A DNA stretch of 64,000 bases, from the NCBI RefSeq assembly GCF_007971525.1, contig NZ_CP042437.1, positions 7,502,001-7,566,000 on the forward strand, in the 5' to 3' direction. Below the pieces are notes generated by a model. That model made no database searches and had not been told where the DNA came from. It saw only the letters and a list, made by a program, of their open reading frames with translations. Source of the DNA: Mucilaginibacter ginsenosidivorax. Its GTDB lineage: Bacteria > Bacteroidota > Bacteroidia > Sphingobacteriales > Sphingobacteriaceae. This document shows positions 1-6,933 of this stretch, in pieces (within the stretch, counting starts at the first letter, position 1; every line of letters begins with the position of its first letter). The position numbers and the translations under genes are program-made.

Positions 1-2
1 GG

Positions 3-311
3 GCAAATGGTTCATTTACCCAGGGTGACTGGTCTGATGCTATTTATCATTCATACAACGTGTTTATCAGTTCGGCAAAAGCTTTATTGCTTGATAAAGG
101 TACCAACAGCAGTACACAGGCTGGCATTATTAAAGAATTTGATGCACAATATGTTGCAACCGGTGAATTTGATTTGCAGGGATCGTTTAACGACCTGGTA
201 TTGCAAATAAACCAAAACGAGCCTTCGGCCGAATTTGCTGCTGCATATTTAGCCCAGGCCGAAGAATTTTTAGGAAAAAGCAAAGCACAAAGAGAGGCAC
301 TGGTGCAATAA
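3..311 (+). CDS. C-terminal end of probable nitrite/sulfite reductase with HEPN-like tail (5' end outside window)
   Basis: The reading frame is open from the window edge to a TAA at 309-311, so only about 102 C-terminal residues are visible. They form an all-helical segment (AIYHSYNVFISSAKALLLDKG and following) that resembles the HEPN-type tail carried by many Bacteroidota nitrite/sulfite reductases of about 700 residues. The hemoprotein part lies upstream and cannot be seen. The stop codon overlaps the cobA start by one base, and cobA, a siroheme-synthase fusion and cysH follow, which fits a siroheme-dependent sulfite reductase in the same operon. The enzyme assignment rests on context and tail similarity. 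A free-standing HEPN protein is the alternative. Confidence 0.6.
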   Translation, partial: ANGSFTQGDWSDAIYHSYNVFISSAKALLLDKGTNSSTQAGIIKEFDAQYVATGEFDLQGSFNDLVLQINQNEPSAEFAAAYLAQAEEFLGKSKAQREALVQ

Positions 312-1087
312 TGACGGCTAACCCTAAACAACCACAAATAACTTTAGTAGGTGCAGGCCCCGGCGATGCCGACCTGATTACCGTTAAAGCTATTAAAGCA
401 TTAAAAACAGCTGATGTTGTTTTATACGATGCTTTAGTAAACGAAGAATTGTTGTGCTATGCGCCTGAGGCTGCCGTAAAAGTATATGTAGGTAAACGTT
501 CCGGCGATCATACCTACTCGCAGGAAGCTGTGAACCAGCTAATGGTTGATTATGCTACCAATTACGGGCACGTGGTAAGATTGAAAGGTGGCGACCCCTT
601 TGTATTTGGCCGTGGCTTTGAAGAATTGGATTTCGCCTCCTCGCACAATATCCAGGCTTCGGTTATCCCTGGCATCTCCAGTTCGATAGCAGTAGCGGAG
701 TTACAAAACATACCGGTAACGCACCGTGGCTTAAGCGAGAGCTTTTGGGTGATTACCGGAACTATATCGAACGGAAAAGTATCGCCCGATTTATATGATG
801 CCGCCAAAAGCAGGGCAACGATTGTTGTGCTTATGGGGATCAATAAGTTGGCTGTTATTGCCGAAATATTCAAAAGCGAAGGAAAAAGCAAGCTGCCCGT
901 GGCGGTAATTCAAGCCGGCACAACTGCGGATGAAAAAGTGGTTGTTGCTACTGTTGAGACCATAGTTGATGCAGTAACGGAAAATAGTATCGGCTCGCCA
1001 GCTATTATAGTGTTGGGCGAGGTGGTTTCATTGCACCCTAAATACCAGTTGACTAAAGAAATTTATGACGTTGTTGCCAAAGGATAA
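311..1087 (+). CDS. cobA: Uroporphyrinogen-III C-methyltransferase (SUMT)
   Basis: A 258-residue tetrapyrrole methylase that uses SAM to methylate uroporphyrinogen III at C2 and C7, giving precorrin-2, the entry to siroheme. The N-terminal loop GAGPGDADLITVKA (about residues 14-27) and the block RLKGGDPFVFGRG (about 90-102) are hallmark SUMT motifs. The length is normal for a stand-alone cytosolic SUMT. Its ATG overlaps the upstream stop by one base, and its 3' end overlaps the next gene by 23 bases, so translation is probably coupled. The neighbour supplies the dehydrogenase/ferrochelatase step, so the pair should make siroheme for the sulfite reductase. Confidence 0.95.
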   Translation: MTANPKQPQITLVGAGPGDADLITVKAIKALKTADVVLYDALVNEELLCYAPEAAVKVYVGKRSGDHTYSQEAVNQLMVDYATNYGHVVRLKGGDPFVFGRGFEELDFASSHNIQASVIPGISSSIAVAELQNIPVTHRGLSESFWVITGTISNGKVSPDLYDAAKSRATIVVLMGINKLAVIAEIFKSEGKSKLPVAVIQAGTTADEKVVVATVETIVDAVTENSIGSPAIIVLGEVVSLHPKYQLTKEIYDVVAKG

Positions 1088-2573
1088 TAGTTTAACGCAA
1101 ATTGAGCACGAGGAGATTGGCGGCAACCAGTTGTTCCCGGTGTTTTTGAAGCTAAATAACCTGCATACGGTATTGGTGGGCGGCGGCAACGTGGGGCTTG
1201 AGAAGCTAACGGCCATCCTTAACAACAGCCAGCTGGCGAGGGTAACTGTGATATCAAAAACGTTTTTGCCAGAGATTCATGAACTTGCCGCACGGCATGA
1301 AGGGTTAAGCATTGTTCAGAAATCGTTCACCGATAACGACCTGGATACTGCCGAGGTGGTAATTGCAGCTACCAATGATGGCGAGCTTAACAAATATGTG
1401 CGTCAATCGGCACATGACCGCAAGCTGCTCATTAACGTGGCCGATAAGCCCGAACTTTGCGATTTTTATTTAGGTTCGATAGTAAAAAAAGGCGATTTGA
1501 AACTGGCCATATCAACCAATGGCAAATCGCCCACGGTAGCCAAACGCTTGAAAGAAGTGTTAAACGAAAGCCTGCCCGATGAACTGGATACCACACTGCA
1601 GCAAATGAGCGAGCTACGGAACACTTTAAGCGGCGATTTTGCTGATAAAGTTAAACAACTGAATAGTGTAACAGCGGTATTGGTTAAGCCAAGATCGGTG
1701 GTGATCAAAAATTTCATCTGGCTTATCTGGTCAACCATTATTGTTTCGTTAGCCATTGTTATTACTGCTTTATACTTCAAAGAGCCTGCTTTTAAAACAT
1801 TTGTAGAAGGTGTAAGTCCGCAGTTTTATTACTTTTTAGGTGCAGGGTTTGTATTCGCTATGATTGATGGCGCCATTGGCATGTCATATGGTGTTACGTC
1901 AACCACATTCTCCCTTTCTATGGGAATTCCTCCCGCGTCTGCAAGTATGGGTGTTCACTTGTCCGAAATAATGAGTTGTGGTATTGCCGGATGGATGCAT
2001 TACCGTATGGGCAATATCAACTGGAAGTTATTTTGGTTATTGGTGTTACCGGGCATTGCAGGGGCAGTTATTGGGGCATCTATCCTATCGTCCCTTGAAC
2101 ATTACAGCATGTATACCAAACCCGTCGTATCGGTATATACTTTGATATTAGGCGTTGTAATACTTTCCAAAGCATTCAATATCAAGAAAAAGAAATCGGC
2201 CGATAAAGTAAAACGCATATCATTGCTTGGTTTAGGCGGCGGTTTTATTGATGCTGTTGGCGGTGGCGGCTGGGGTTCAATCGTGTTATCAACACTCATA
2301 GCCGGTGGCCGCAGCCCTATATTTTGCTTAGGCACTGTAAAATTATCCCGTTTTTTTGTGGCCATAGCGGGGTCAATCACCTTCATTGCCATGGTAAGCA
2401 GCGATCATTGGCAGGCTGTAGCCGGCCTGGTACTCGGGAGCGCTTTGGCATCACCCATCGCAGCAAAAATTTCTAATAAAATTTCTACCAAAACCATCAT
2501 GGTATCTGTAGGTATCATCGTGATTTTAGTAAGCATTAAATCAATTGTTGCCTTTATTACAAAGTTTATCTGA
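1065..2573 (+). CDS. Fusion of siroheme synthase N-domain (precorrin-2 dehydrogenase/ferrochelatase) and TauE/SafE permease
   Basis: A 502-residue protein in two parts. Residues about 20-210 are a Met8p/CysG-N-like unit: Rossmann loop VLVGGGNVGLEKL, then NVADKPELCDFYLGS and KGDLKLAISTNGKSP, all typical of NAD-dependent precorrin-2 oxidation and iron insertion. Residues about 215-502 hold seven or eight hydrophobic segments with the glycine-rich repeats of TauE/SafE (TSUP) permeases, which are associated with sulfite or organosulfonate export. A siroheme-making domain is therefore tied to a membrane transporter. It starts inside cobA (23-base overlap), and cysH starts one base after its stop. 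I infer coupling of siroheme supply with sulfite handling. Substrate and direction of transport are unknown. Confidence 0.88.
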   Translation: MTLLPKDNSLTQIEHEEIGGNQLFPVFLKLNNLHTVLVGGGNVGLEKLTAILNNSQLARVTVISKTFLPEIHELAARHEGLSIVQKSFTDNDLDTAEVVIAATNDGELNKYVRQSAHDRKLLINVADKPELCDFYLGSIVKKGDLKLAISTNGKSPTVAKRLKEVLNESLPDELDTTLQQMSELRNTLSGDFADKVKQLNSVTAVLVKPRSVVIKNFIWLIWSTIIVSLAIVITALYFKEPAFKTFVEGVSPQFYYFLGAGFVFAMIDGAIGMSYGVTSTTFSLSMGIPPASASMGVHLSEIMSCGIAGWMHYRMGNINWKLFWLLVLPGIAGAVIGASILSSLEHYSMYTKPVVSVYTLILGVVILSKAFNIKKKKSADKVKRISLLGLGGGFIDAVGGGGWGSIVLSTLIAGGRSPIFCLGTVKLSRFFVAIAGSITFIAMVSSDHWQAVAGLVLGSALASPIAAKISNKISTKTIMVSVGIIVILVSIKSIVAFITKFI

Positions 2574-2574
2574 T

Positions 2575-3285
2575 ATGAACGGGGCTTTTGAACATATAAA
2601 CAATATTACAGCAGGTCTTGGCCCTGTTGAAGCACTGACGAAGTTGGCTGAACTTTATCCCGGCGAGATTGTATTTTCCACCAGTTTTGGCTGGGAAGAC
2701 CAGGTTATAAGCCACATGATTTTTGCCAATAAGCTGCCCATTAAAGTATTTACTTTAGAAACAGGGAGGCTTTTCCGCGAAACCTATTCAGTTTGGGTAA
2801 GTACCATGGACAGGTATAAACAACCCATTCACGCCTACTACCCTAACCAGGAGCTATTAGAGCAAATGGTGAGTACCAAAGGGCCAAACAGCTTTTACGA
2901 ATCGGTAGAAAACCGCAAAGAATGTTGTGGTATCCGTAAAATTGAACCGCTTAAACGCGCCTTAAAAGGTAATAAGGTTTGGATTACCGGGATCCGCGCC
3001 GATCAATCGGCCAACCGCCACGATATGCATGATGTGGAATGGGACGGACAAAACCAATTGGTAAAATACCACCCTATTTTTCATTGGACTTTGGATGAGG
3101 TCAAAGCCTACATCAAACAATACAATATCCCTTACAACTCACTTCATGATAAAGGCTTCCCGAGTATAGGTTGCATGCCTTGCACACGTGCCGTAGCCGA
3201 AGGCGAAGATTTTCGCGCCGGCCGCTGGTGGTGGGAAGATCAATCCAAAAAAGAATGTGGGTTACATGAGGTAACTGCGAAGTAA
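2575..3285 (+). CDS. cysH: Phosphoadenylyl-/adenylyl-sulfate reductase
   Basis: A 236-residue cytosolic enzyme that reduces activated sulfate (PAPS or APS) to sulfite. I chose the ATG one base after the upstream TGA over an in-frame TTG at 2545, which lies inside the permease gene. The PP-loop region STSFGWEDQV is near residue 35 and the catalytic KECGLH motif places its cysteine at about 228. Paired cysteines at about 117-118 (ECCGIRK) and 200/203 (GCMPC) match the [4Fe-4S] ligands of assimilatory APS-type reductases, so APS may be the preferred substrate. Last gene of the sulfur operon. The next gene starts 137 bases downstream. Confidence 0.95.
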   Translation: MNGAFEHINNITAGLGPVEALTKLAELYPGEIVFSTSFGWEDQVISHMIFANKLPIKVFTLETGRLFRETYSVWVSTMDRYKQPIHAYYPNQELLEQMVSTKGPNSFYESVENRKECCGIRKIEPLKRALKGNKVWITGIRADQSANRHDMHDVEWDGQNQLVKYHPIFHWTLDEVKAYIKQYNIPYNSLHDKGFPSIGCMPCTRAVAEGEDFRAGRWWWEDQSKKECGLHEVTAK

Positions 3286-3422
3286 ACACGATTTCTGGAT
3301 TTTAAAGGATTGACAGGATTTTTAAAAATTCCCTGCTGAAATTTGCGGCTCTTTTCCTGCATCTGTATTATGGCTTTAATAAATCAGATTTTTTATCGAG
3401 TATAATTTTCTATTATTGTTTA

Positions 3423-4331
3423 ATGAGAAGAAAAGATGACATCCTTTGGAAAGGGATCCTCGAAGATGTTTTTGACGATTTTTTATGTTTTCTTAATCCG
3501 GATGCCGCCGAGATTTTCGACTTTAATAAGGGCTTTGAATTCCTGGATAAAGAGTTGGAGCAGGTTTTCCCGCCCGAAAATGACGAGTATTCACCAAAGG
3601 TGATTGATAAGCTGGTGAAAGTATTTACCAAAGCAGGTAAAGAAGAATGGATCCTGGTGCATGTAGAAGTACAGGGCCAATATCAAAAAGATTTTGCCAG
3701 CCGCATGTACACCTATTTTTACCGGATACTGGATAAGTATCAAAAGCCTATAGTTGCCTACGCCATATTTACCGAAGCCAATACAAAAGAAAGACCTGAT
3801 CATTTCGCCATAGACTTTACGGGTACCAGTTTACGGTATACGTTTAACACCTACAAAATAGCCAGCCAAAGTGATGAAGCACTGCAAGCCAGTGATAATC
3901 CTTTTGCCCTGGTTGTGCTTACGGCAAAGGCGGCGCTTGCAGGCAAAGGCCTGAGAAGCAGCAGGGAACGCGATGAATTGCTGCTGAATTTAAAGCTTAA
4001 CCTAACCAGGCTATTACTGGCCAAACAGATAGCGAAAGAAAAAATAAGGGTATTGATGAATTTTTTAAGGTATTACATACGCTTTGAAAATCAGGATATA
4101 AACACTAAATTTGAGCAACAGGTAGAAATTTTAACAGAAAGGAGCAACACCATGGGTATCGAAGAACTTTTATTAGACAGGGCTGAGAAAAAAGGTGAGA
4201 GAAAAGGCGAAAAGAAGGGTGAGAAAAAGGGTAAAAAAGATGTTGCCCGTGAAATGAAAAAGGATGGTTTGCCGGTTGCGCAGATCGAAAAATTCACTGG
4301 TCTTTCTGTTGAGGAAATTGAAAAACTGTGA
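3423..4331 (+). CDS. Rpn/YhgA-like PD-(D/E)XK nuclease family protein
   Basis: A 302-residue protein of the Rpn (recombination-promoting nuclease, once called transposase_31 or PDDEXK_2) family. Known members cut DNA and stimulate RecA-independent recombination. Seen here: an N-terminal nuclease fold with the core EWILVHVEVQGQYQ (about residues 77-90) holding the E-x-Q catalytic signature, a helical middle, and a charged tail with repeated KKGE units (about 254-275). The tail ends in AQIEKFTGLSVEEIEKL, the short helical motif common at the end of these proteins. It stands alone between unrelated genes. No terminal repeats were seen, so it is not itself a mobile element. Confidence 0.85.
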   Translation: MRRKDDILWKGILEDVFDDFLCFLNPDAAEIFDFNKGFEFLDKELEQVFPPENDEYSPKVIDKLVKVFTKAGKEEWILVHVEVQGQYQKDFASRMYTYFYRILDKYQKPIVAYAIFTEANTKERPDHFAIDFTGTSLRYTFNTYKIASQSDEALQASDNPFALVVLTAKAALAGKGLRSSRERDELLLNLKLNLTRLLLAKQIAKEKIRVLMNFLRYYIRFENQDINTKFEQQVEILTERSNTMGIEELLLDRAEKKGERKGEKKGEKKGKKDVAREMKKDGLPVAQIEKFTGLSVEEIEKL

Positions 4332-4385
4332 TATACTCTCAATTGAGAATGAGCAATTCGTTGTAATGGATGCCTTCAGGGGATT

Positions 4386-4964
4386 TTAAAGCCCTCTGAT
4401 GTCCCAAACAACTACATACCAATCGCCAAATTCATCGCGGTGGGTGCCGGCAATTTCGAAACCCATTTTTTGATGCACTTTTAACGAATTGATGTTTCTT
4501 ACTGCTATTTCGGTAATACAAAGTTCGTAATCATCACCAACCAGGTTGGCCGTAGCGTTATAAAGTTTACTCAACAGCCCCAGCCCTCTGAAATTTTTAT
4601 CGACACAAACCTGTCCTCCTACAAAAAATTTGTAAGCGGTTAAAACTTTGCCCTGGTACTGGCTTTTATGAAATTCCCTGAACATAGGTTCAAGACTGGG
4701 CAGTTGTTTTTCCATAGCAGCTGTCATTGCCAGGTTATAGCCAATCACCTTATTTTGGTGCAATGCAATAACCTGTGGTATTTGCGACGCCATTTGCTGC
4801 AATAGTTCAACAGTATGTTCGGCAAAAACGAAACCTTGCTGATCTTGCTCTTCGGCAGTTAATGATTTGTATAGGTTTTGATTCTGAAGGGCTATAATTT
4901 GCTCAAAATGTTCGATGGTGGTAGCCGCCTGGAAAGTTATTAACGCTGAGATATCCTTATTCAT
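4386..4964 (-). CDS. GNAT family N-acetyltransferase
   Basis: A 192-residue protein with the GNAT acetyl-CoA fold. The stretch VCVDKNFRGLGLLSKLYNA (about residues 117-135) is the motif A pyrophosphate-binding loop, followed by ITEIAVRNINSLKVHQKMGF, the usual motif B with its asparagine and terminal helix. The substrate cannot be told from sequence. It is monocistronic: the Crp-type gene on the same strand ends 86 bases upstream of its start. Confidence 0.85.
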   Translation of the reverse strand: MNKDISALITFQAATTIEHFEQIIALQNQNLYKSLTAEEQDQQGFVFAEHTVELLQQMASQIPQVIALHQNKVIGYNLAMTAAMEKQLPSLEPMFREFHKSQYQGKVLTAYKFFVGGQVCVDKNFRGLGLLSKLYNATANLVGDDYELCITEIAVRNINSLKVHQKMGFEIAGTHRDEFGDWYVVVWDIRGL

Positions 4965-5049
4965 AGTTTGGCAAATGTCCTTATTTTAACCGAAGTTGTA
5001 CAATCATAAATCAGACTGAATTATTTGGAGCACGTCGAAAAAATGATTG

Positions 5050-5628
5050 TCAGCGAATATTTTTCCTGATACGGCTTAATGATTGAGGCGTGATGCCCAA
5101 ATAAGAGGCCACATCACTTAATGGTACACGAAGTGCTATGTCGGCTTGCCGCATCATAAAAAGCCTGTAGCGTGTTGTTGAATCCTGCCCCAGGTAGGCA
5201 TTCCTGATCTGTATTTTATCAAGCAGTGCTTGCTGCGTTATATCATCAATCAAACTTTTTATATAAGGCAGCTGCTCATATAAAGCCATCAGTTTAGTAT
5301 GGCTTATTTCCAACACATTTGCCTTGCACGCCGCCTGGATGCTTTCCTGTGCAGGAACCTGGTTATTAAAGCTGTTTAATATGGTGCAAAACTGGTTTTC
5401 TTTCAAAAAATAATGAGTTACCTCATTCCCCTTTTCATTATGTGCTACAATTCGCAGCACACCTTCTATAATGAAAAATCGTTGGCGGCAAACATTTCCA
5501 CCTTTAAACAGGTAATCACCTTCTTCAAATGTGCGGGCTTCAAATGCACTGCTTATAACTTCCTGATCCTGGGGCGAAATATATCCAAATAGCTGCAAAA
5601 ACGAAATGAGTTTATTGGGCATCTTCAA
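5050..5628 (-). CDS. Crp/Fnr family transcriptional regulator
   Basis: A 192-residue regulator. The N-terminal cyclic-nucleotide-binding beta roll (about residues 20-115) includes GDYLFKGGNVCRQRFFIIEGVLRI. The C-terminal winged helix-turn-helix reads VPLSDVASYLGITPQSLSRI (about 169-188). The effector-binding arginine region of true CRP is not clearly preserved, so cAMP binding is doubtful, as in many Bacteroidota paralogues. It lacks the cysteine cluster expected of an FNR iron-sulfur sensor. Its target is unknown. Confidence 0.88.
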   Translation of the reverse strand: MKMPNKLISFLQLFGYISPQDQEVISSAFEARTFEEGDYLFKGGNVCRQRFFIIEGVLRIVAHNEKGNEVTHYFLKENQFCTILNSFNNQVPAQESIQAACKANVLEISHTKLMALYEQLPYIKSLIDDITQQALLDKIQIRNAYLGQDSTTRYRLFMMRQADIALRVPLSDVASYLGITPQSLSRIRKNIR

Positions 5629-5666
5629 ATTTGTAACATTTATAAACTATCAGCAAAAATAAAATA

Positions 5667-5882
5667 TCATTTCGCCCGGTCTTCGTCGGCCACTTCAAGC
5701 CAGCCATCCTTATTTACAAGGTATTTAGAAAAACTTTTAGGCCGTTGGGCCTTGATGATAGTTTTATTGTTCCGGGTTGAGGGACCGCGCAAAACGAATA
5801 TCAGCGCAGCAAGAAGTACAATAGTAGTTATTACAGCAATCATTATAGAATAGTTTTTTAGCAGCGACCGGTAAGATCGCAA
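5667..5882 (-). CDS. Small single-span membrane protein, unrecognised
   Basis: A 71-residue ORF with a basic N-terminus, one strong transmembrane segment (MIAVITTIVLLAALIFVL, about residues 14-31) and a charged C-terminal domain. The positive-inside rule puts the tail outside the cytoplasm. I do not recognise a family. It lies just upstream of, and on the same strand as, the Crp-type gene, 38 bases apart, so the two may be cotranscribed. A genuine gene is likely but not certain. Confidence 0.55.
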   Translation of the reverse strand: MRSYRSLLKNYSIMIAVITTIVLLAALIFVLRGPSTRNNKTIIKAQRPKSFSKYLVNKDGWLEVADEDRAK

Positions 5883-6230
5883 TAGCCTGATTATTAAACA
5901 TAATGATTGGTTGAGACCTTTTAAAGCTTAATGCCAGGGTGATTAATCCCGGCGGTTAAAGCATCTCATGCCCTAATATAGGTAAACGCAGTAAAAATTA
6001 AAAGGAAAGCTGTCCGTATTTTTAACTGTTACAAATAAAAATGACTTTTTTATAGCTTAAAGTGTTAACAGCCTGCACCAAAAAAAGAATATTTCTGATC
6101 CTGGGGATTCGGATTATACTGGTGATATACTTTGGCTGTATACGTAATGATGTAGTAACAATTGATTAACAACCTATTACGCCATGCCGACTATAAAAAT
6201 ATAAATTGCGCGTGTGCACTATAATTTAAG
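5883..6230. other. Intergenic stretch with no recognised gene
   Basis: AT-rich sequence between the small membrane protein and the leader promoter at 6231. I see no ORF of coding character and no strong hairpin. It probably holds the leftward promoter of the membrane-protein/Crp pair and upstream sequence for the rightward leader RNA. Confidence 0.4.
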
Positions 6231-6238
6231 TAGCTTTG
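6231..6238 (+). promoter_or_regulatory. Bacteroidota-type -7 box TAGCTTTG
   Basis: Exact match to the TAnnTTTG -7 consensus of the Bacteroidota housekeeping sigma factor. A TTG lies 22 bases upstream as a weak -33 element. Initiation would fall near 6245, about 175 bases before the 113-residue gene and in front of the structured leader. Confidence 0.5.
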
Positions 6239-6244
6239 AATTGT

Positions 6245-6403
6245 TATGCGGTAATATTATTCGCGGGAGTAGCTGTCCCTTATTACCCTGGTTTCAAAAC
6301 AACAAATTACATACATAAAATAAGATCAGGATATATGGTTTTCCTGCTCTTGAAAAGTTTTAAAAGCCCCTGTAAACGAATACCTACAGGGGCTTTATTT
6401 TTT
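6245..6403 (+). ncRNA. Candidate structured leader RNA or small RNA ending in an intrinsic terminator
   Basis: About 160 nt between the TAGCTTTG box and a terminator, without a sensible ORF. Three foldable elements are visible in order. First, GGTAAT (6250-6255) pairs with ATTACC (6282-6287), enclosing GGGA/TCCC (6265-6268 and 6276-6279). Second, CAGGA (6327-6331) pairs with TCCTG (6342-6346), extended by AGA/TCT. Third comes the terminator at 6363-6403. The gene ATG follows 17 bases after the U-run. This could be a small RNA gene or a riboregulated leader with premature termination. No known family was recognised and no transcript data are available. Confidence 0.45.
6363..6403 (+). terminator. 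Strong intrinsic terminator directly upstream of a start codon
   Basis: A perfect 12-bp stem, AAAGCCCCTGTA (6363-6374) with TACAGGGGCTTT (6385-6396), has a 10-base loop and is followed by A then six T. It ends only 17 bases before the ATG at 6421. The IS-generated direct repeat begins inside its right arm (6390), so the second gene copy lacks the left arm and has no such terminator. Confidence 0.85.
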
Positions 6404-6420
6404 ATATAGATAAGCATATC

Positions 6421-6762
6421 ATGGAAGAAAGAAAGTATTTAACTACCTGGAAAAGGTACATGCCGGTTATCCGTTTGCATTTGAAGAAAAGCCTGACCGA
6501 AGATCAGCAATTCAAACTGAACATTACCGATTTTGAATCTGCGGGCGACCGGGGAAAATCGGGTTACACATTCAACATCAATATGGAAAACGGTAAGGTT
6601 ACCAATAACATCAGCGGATCGGCAGTAGCACGCGATTTGTTTGAAGCCATAAAAGGTGACGATGCTGTTAAGGCTATGTTGCTGGATAAAAACGTAAAAA
6701 TAAGCGTTGGGAAGTCTTTTGTGCTAAGCATCAAAACCACCCACCTTTCAACTTACAGGTAA
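6421..6762 (+). CDS. Conserved hypothetical protein, copy 1 (113 aa)
   Basis: A 113-residue soluble protein, MEERKYLTTWKRYMPVIRLH at the N-terminus, with alternating beta-like segments (YTFNINMENGKV) and a basic C-terminus. I do not recognise the family and there are no catalytic motifs. Its ATG lies 17 bases after a strong terminator, suggesting control by readthrough. The 342-bp coding sequence is identical to the copy at 8796-9137. A run of 7-base words (GAAAGCA, GAAAGCA, AAAGGCC, TAAAGCA at 6772-6799) and a terminator follow. This copy keeps the ancestral upstream region and its leader. Confidence 0.8.
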   Translation: MEERKYLTTWKRYMPVIRLHLKKSLTEDQQFKLNITDFESAGDRGKSGYTFNINMENGKVTNNISGSAVARDLFEAIKGDDAVKAMLLDKNVKISVGKSFVLSIKTTHLSTYR

Positions 6763-6827
6763 AAATAAACTGAAAGCAGAAAGCAAAAGGCCTAAAGCAT
6801 TTTCAGCACTTAACTCCGCCATCTAAA

Positions 6828-6858
6828 GGGAATAACCAACAGGCTATTTCCTTTTTTT
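6828..6858 (+). terminator. Intrinsic terminator after copy 1 of the 113-aa gene
   Basis: GGGAATA pairs with TATTTCC (one G-U pair) and seven T follow. It is the duplicate of the terminator at 9203-9233. Confidence 0.65.
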
Positions 6859-6933
6859 ATGCGTTTTGTTTTTGGTCGATTTGGATTTTAATGTCGATCG
6901 ATGAAATTTTGCCGATGCCTTCTTCCCCTTTTT
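6844..6933 (-). pseudogene. Detached 3' fragment of the GH20 hexosaminidase gene
   Basis: These 90 bases encode the last 29 residues of the hexosaminidase plus its stop (ending KSTKNKTHKKRK) and are a by-product of the 544-bp duplication. The single base difference from the intact gene in this part is silent (ACA versus ACG, Thr). There is no start and no upstream coding part, so it is a relic. Confidence 0.9.

Larger units (their letters stand above)
6390..6933. repeat. 544-bp direct repeat, copy 1 (target-site duplication of the IS1634-like element)
   Basis: Matches 8765-9308 with three differences by eye: A/G in the AAATAA(A/G)CTG context after the gene, T/C in GCAC(T/C)TAAC, and T/C in TTAA(T/C)GTCG. 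All are transitions outside the 113-codon gene. The repeat abuts both IS ends exactly. It carries half of a terminator, the whole small gene, its terminator, and 90 bp of the 3' end of the hexosaminidase gene. Confidence 0.93.

Noticed and set aside
3..311. HEPN toxin of a toxin-antitoxin pair
   Set aside because: The frame is open to the window edge and the gene is embedded in a sulfur operon; no antitoxin-like partner is next to it.
3423..4331. Transposase of a mobile element
   Set aside because: Rpn proteins are often annotated as transposases, but no inverted ends or target duplication are present.
6245..6403. 6S RNA or tmRNA
   Set aside because: The long central-bubble hairpin of 6S and the tRNA-like ends or tag ORF of tmRNA are not seen.
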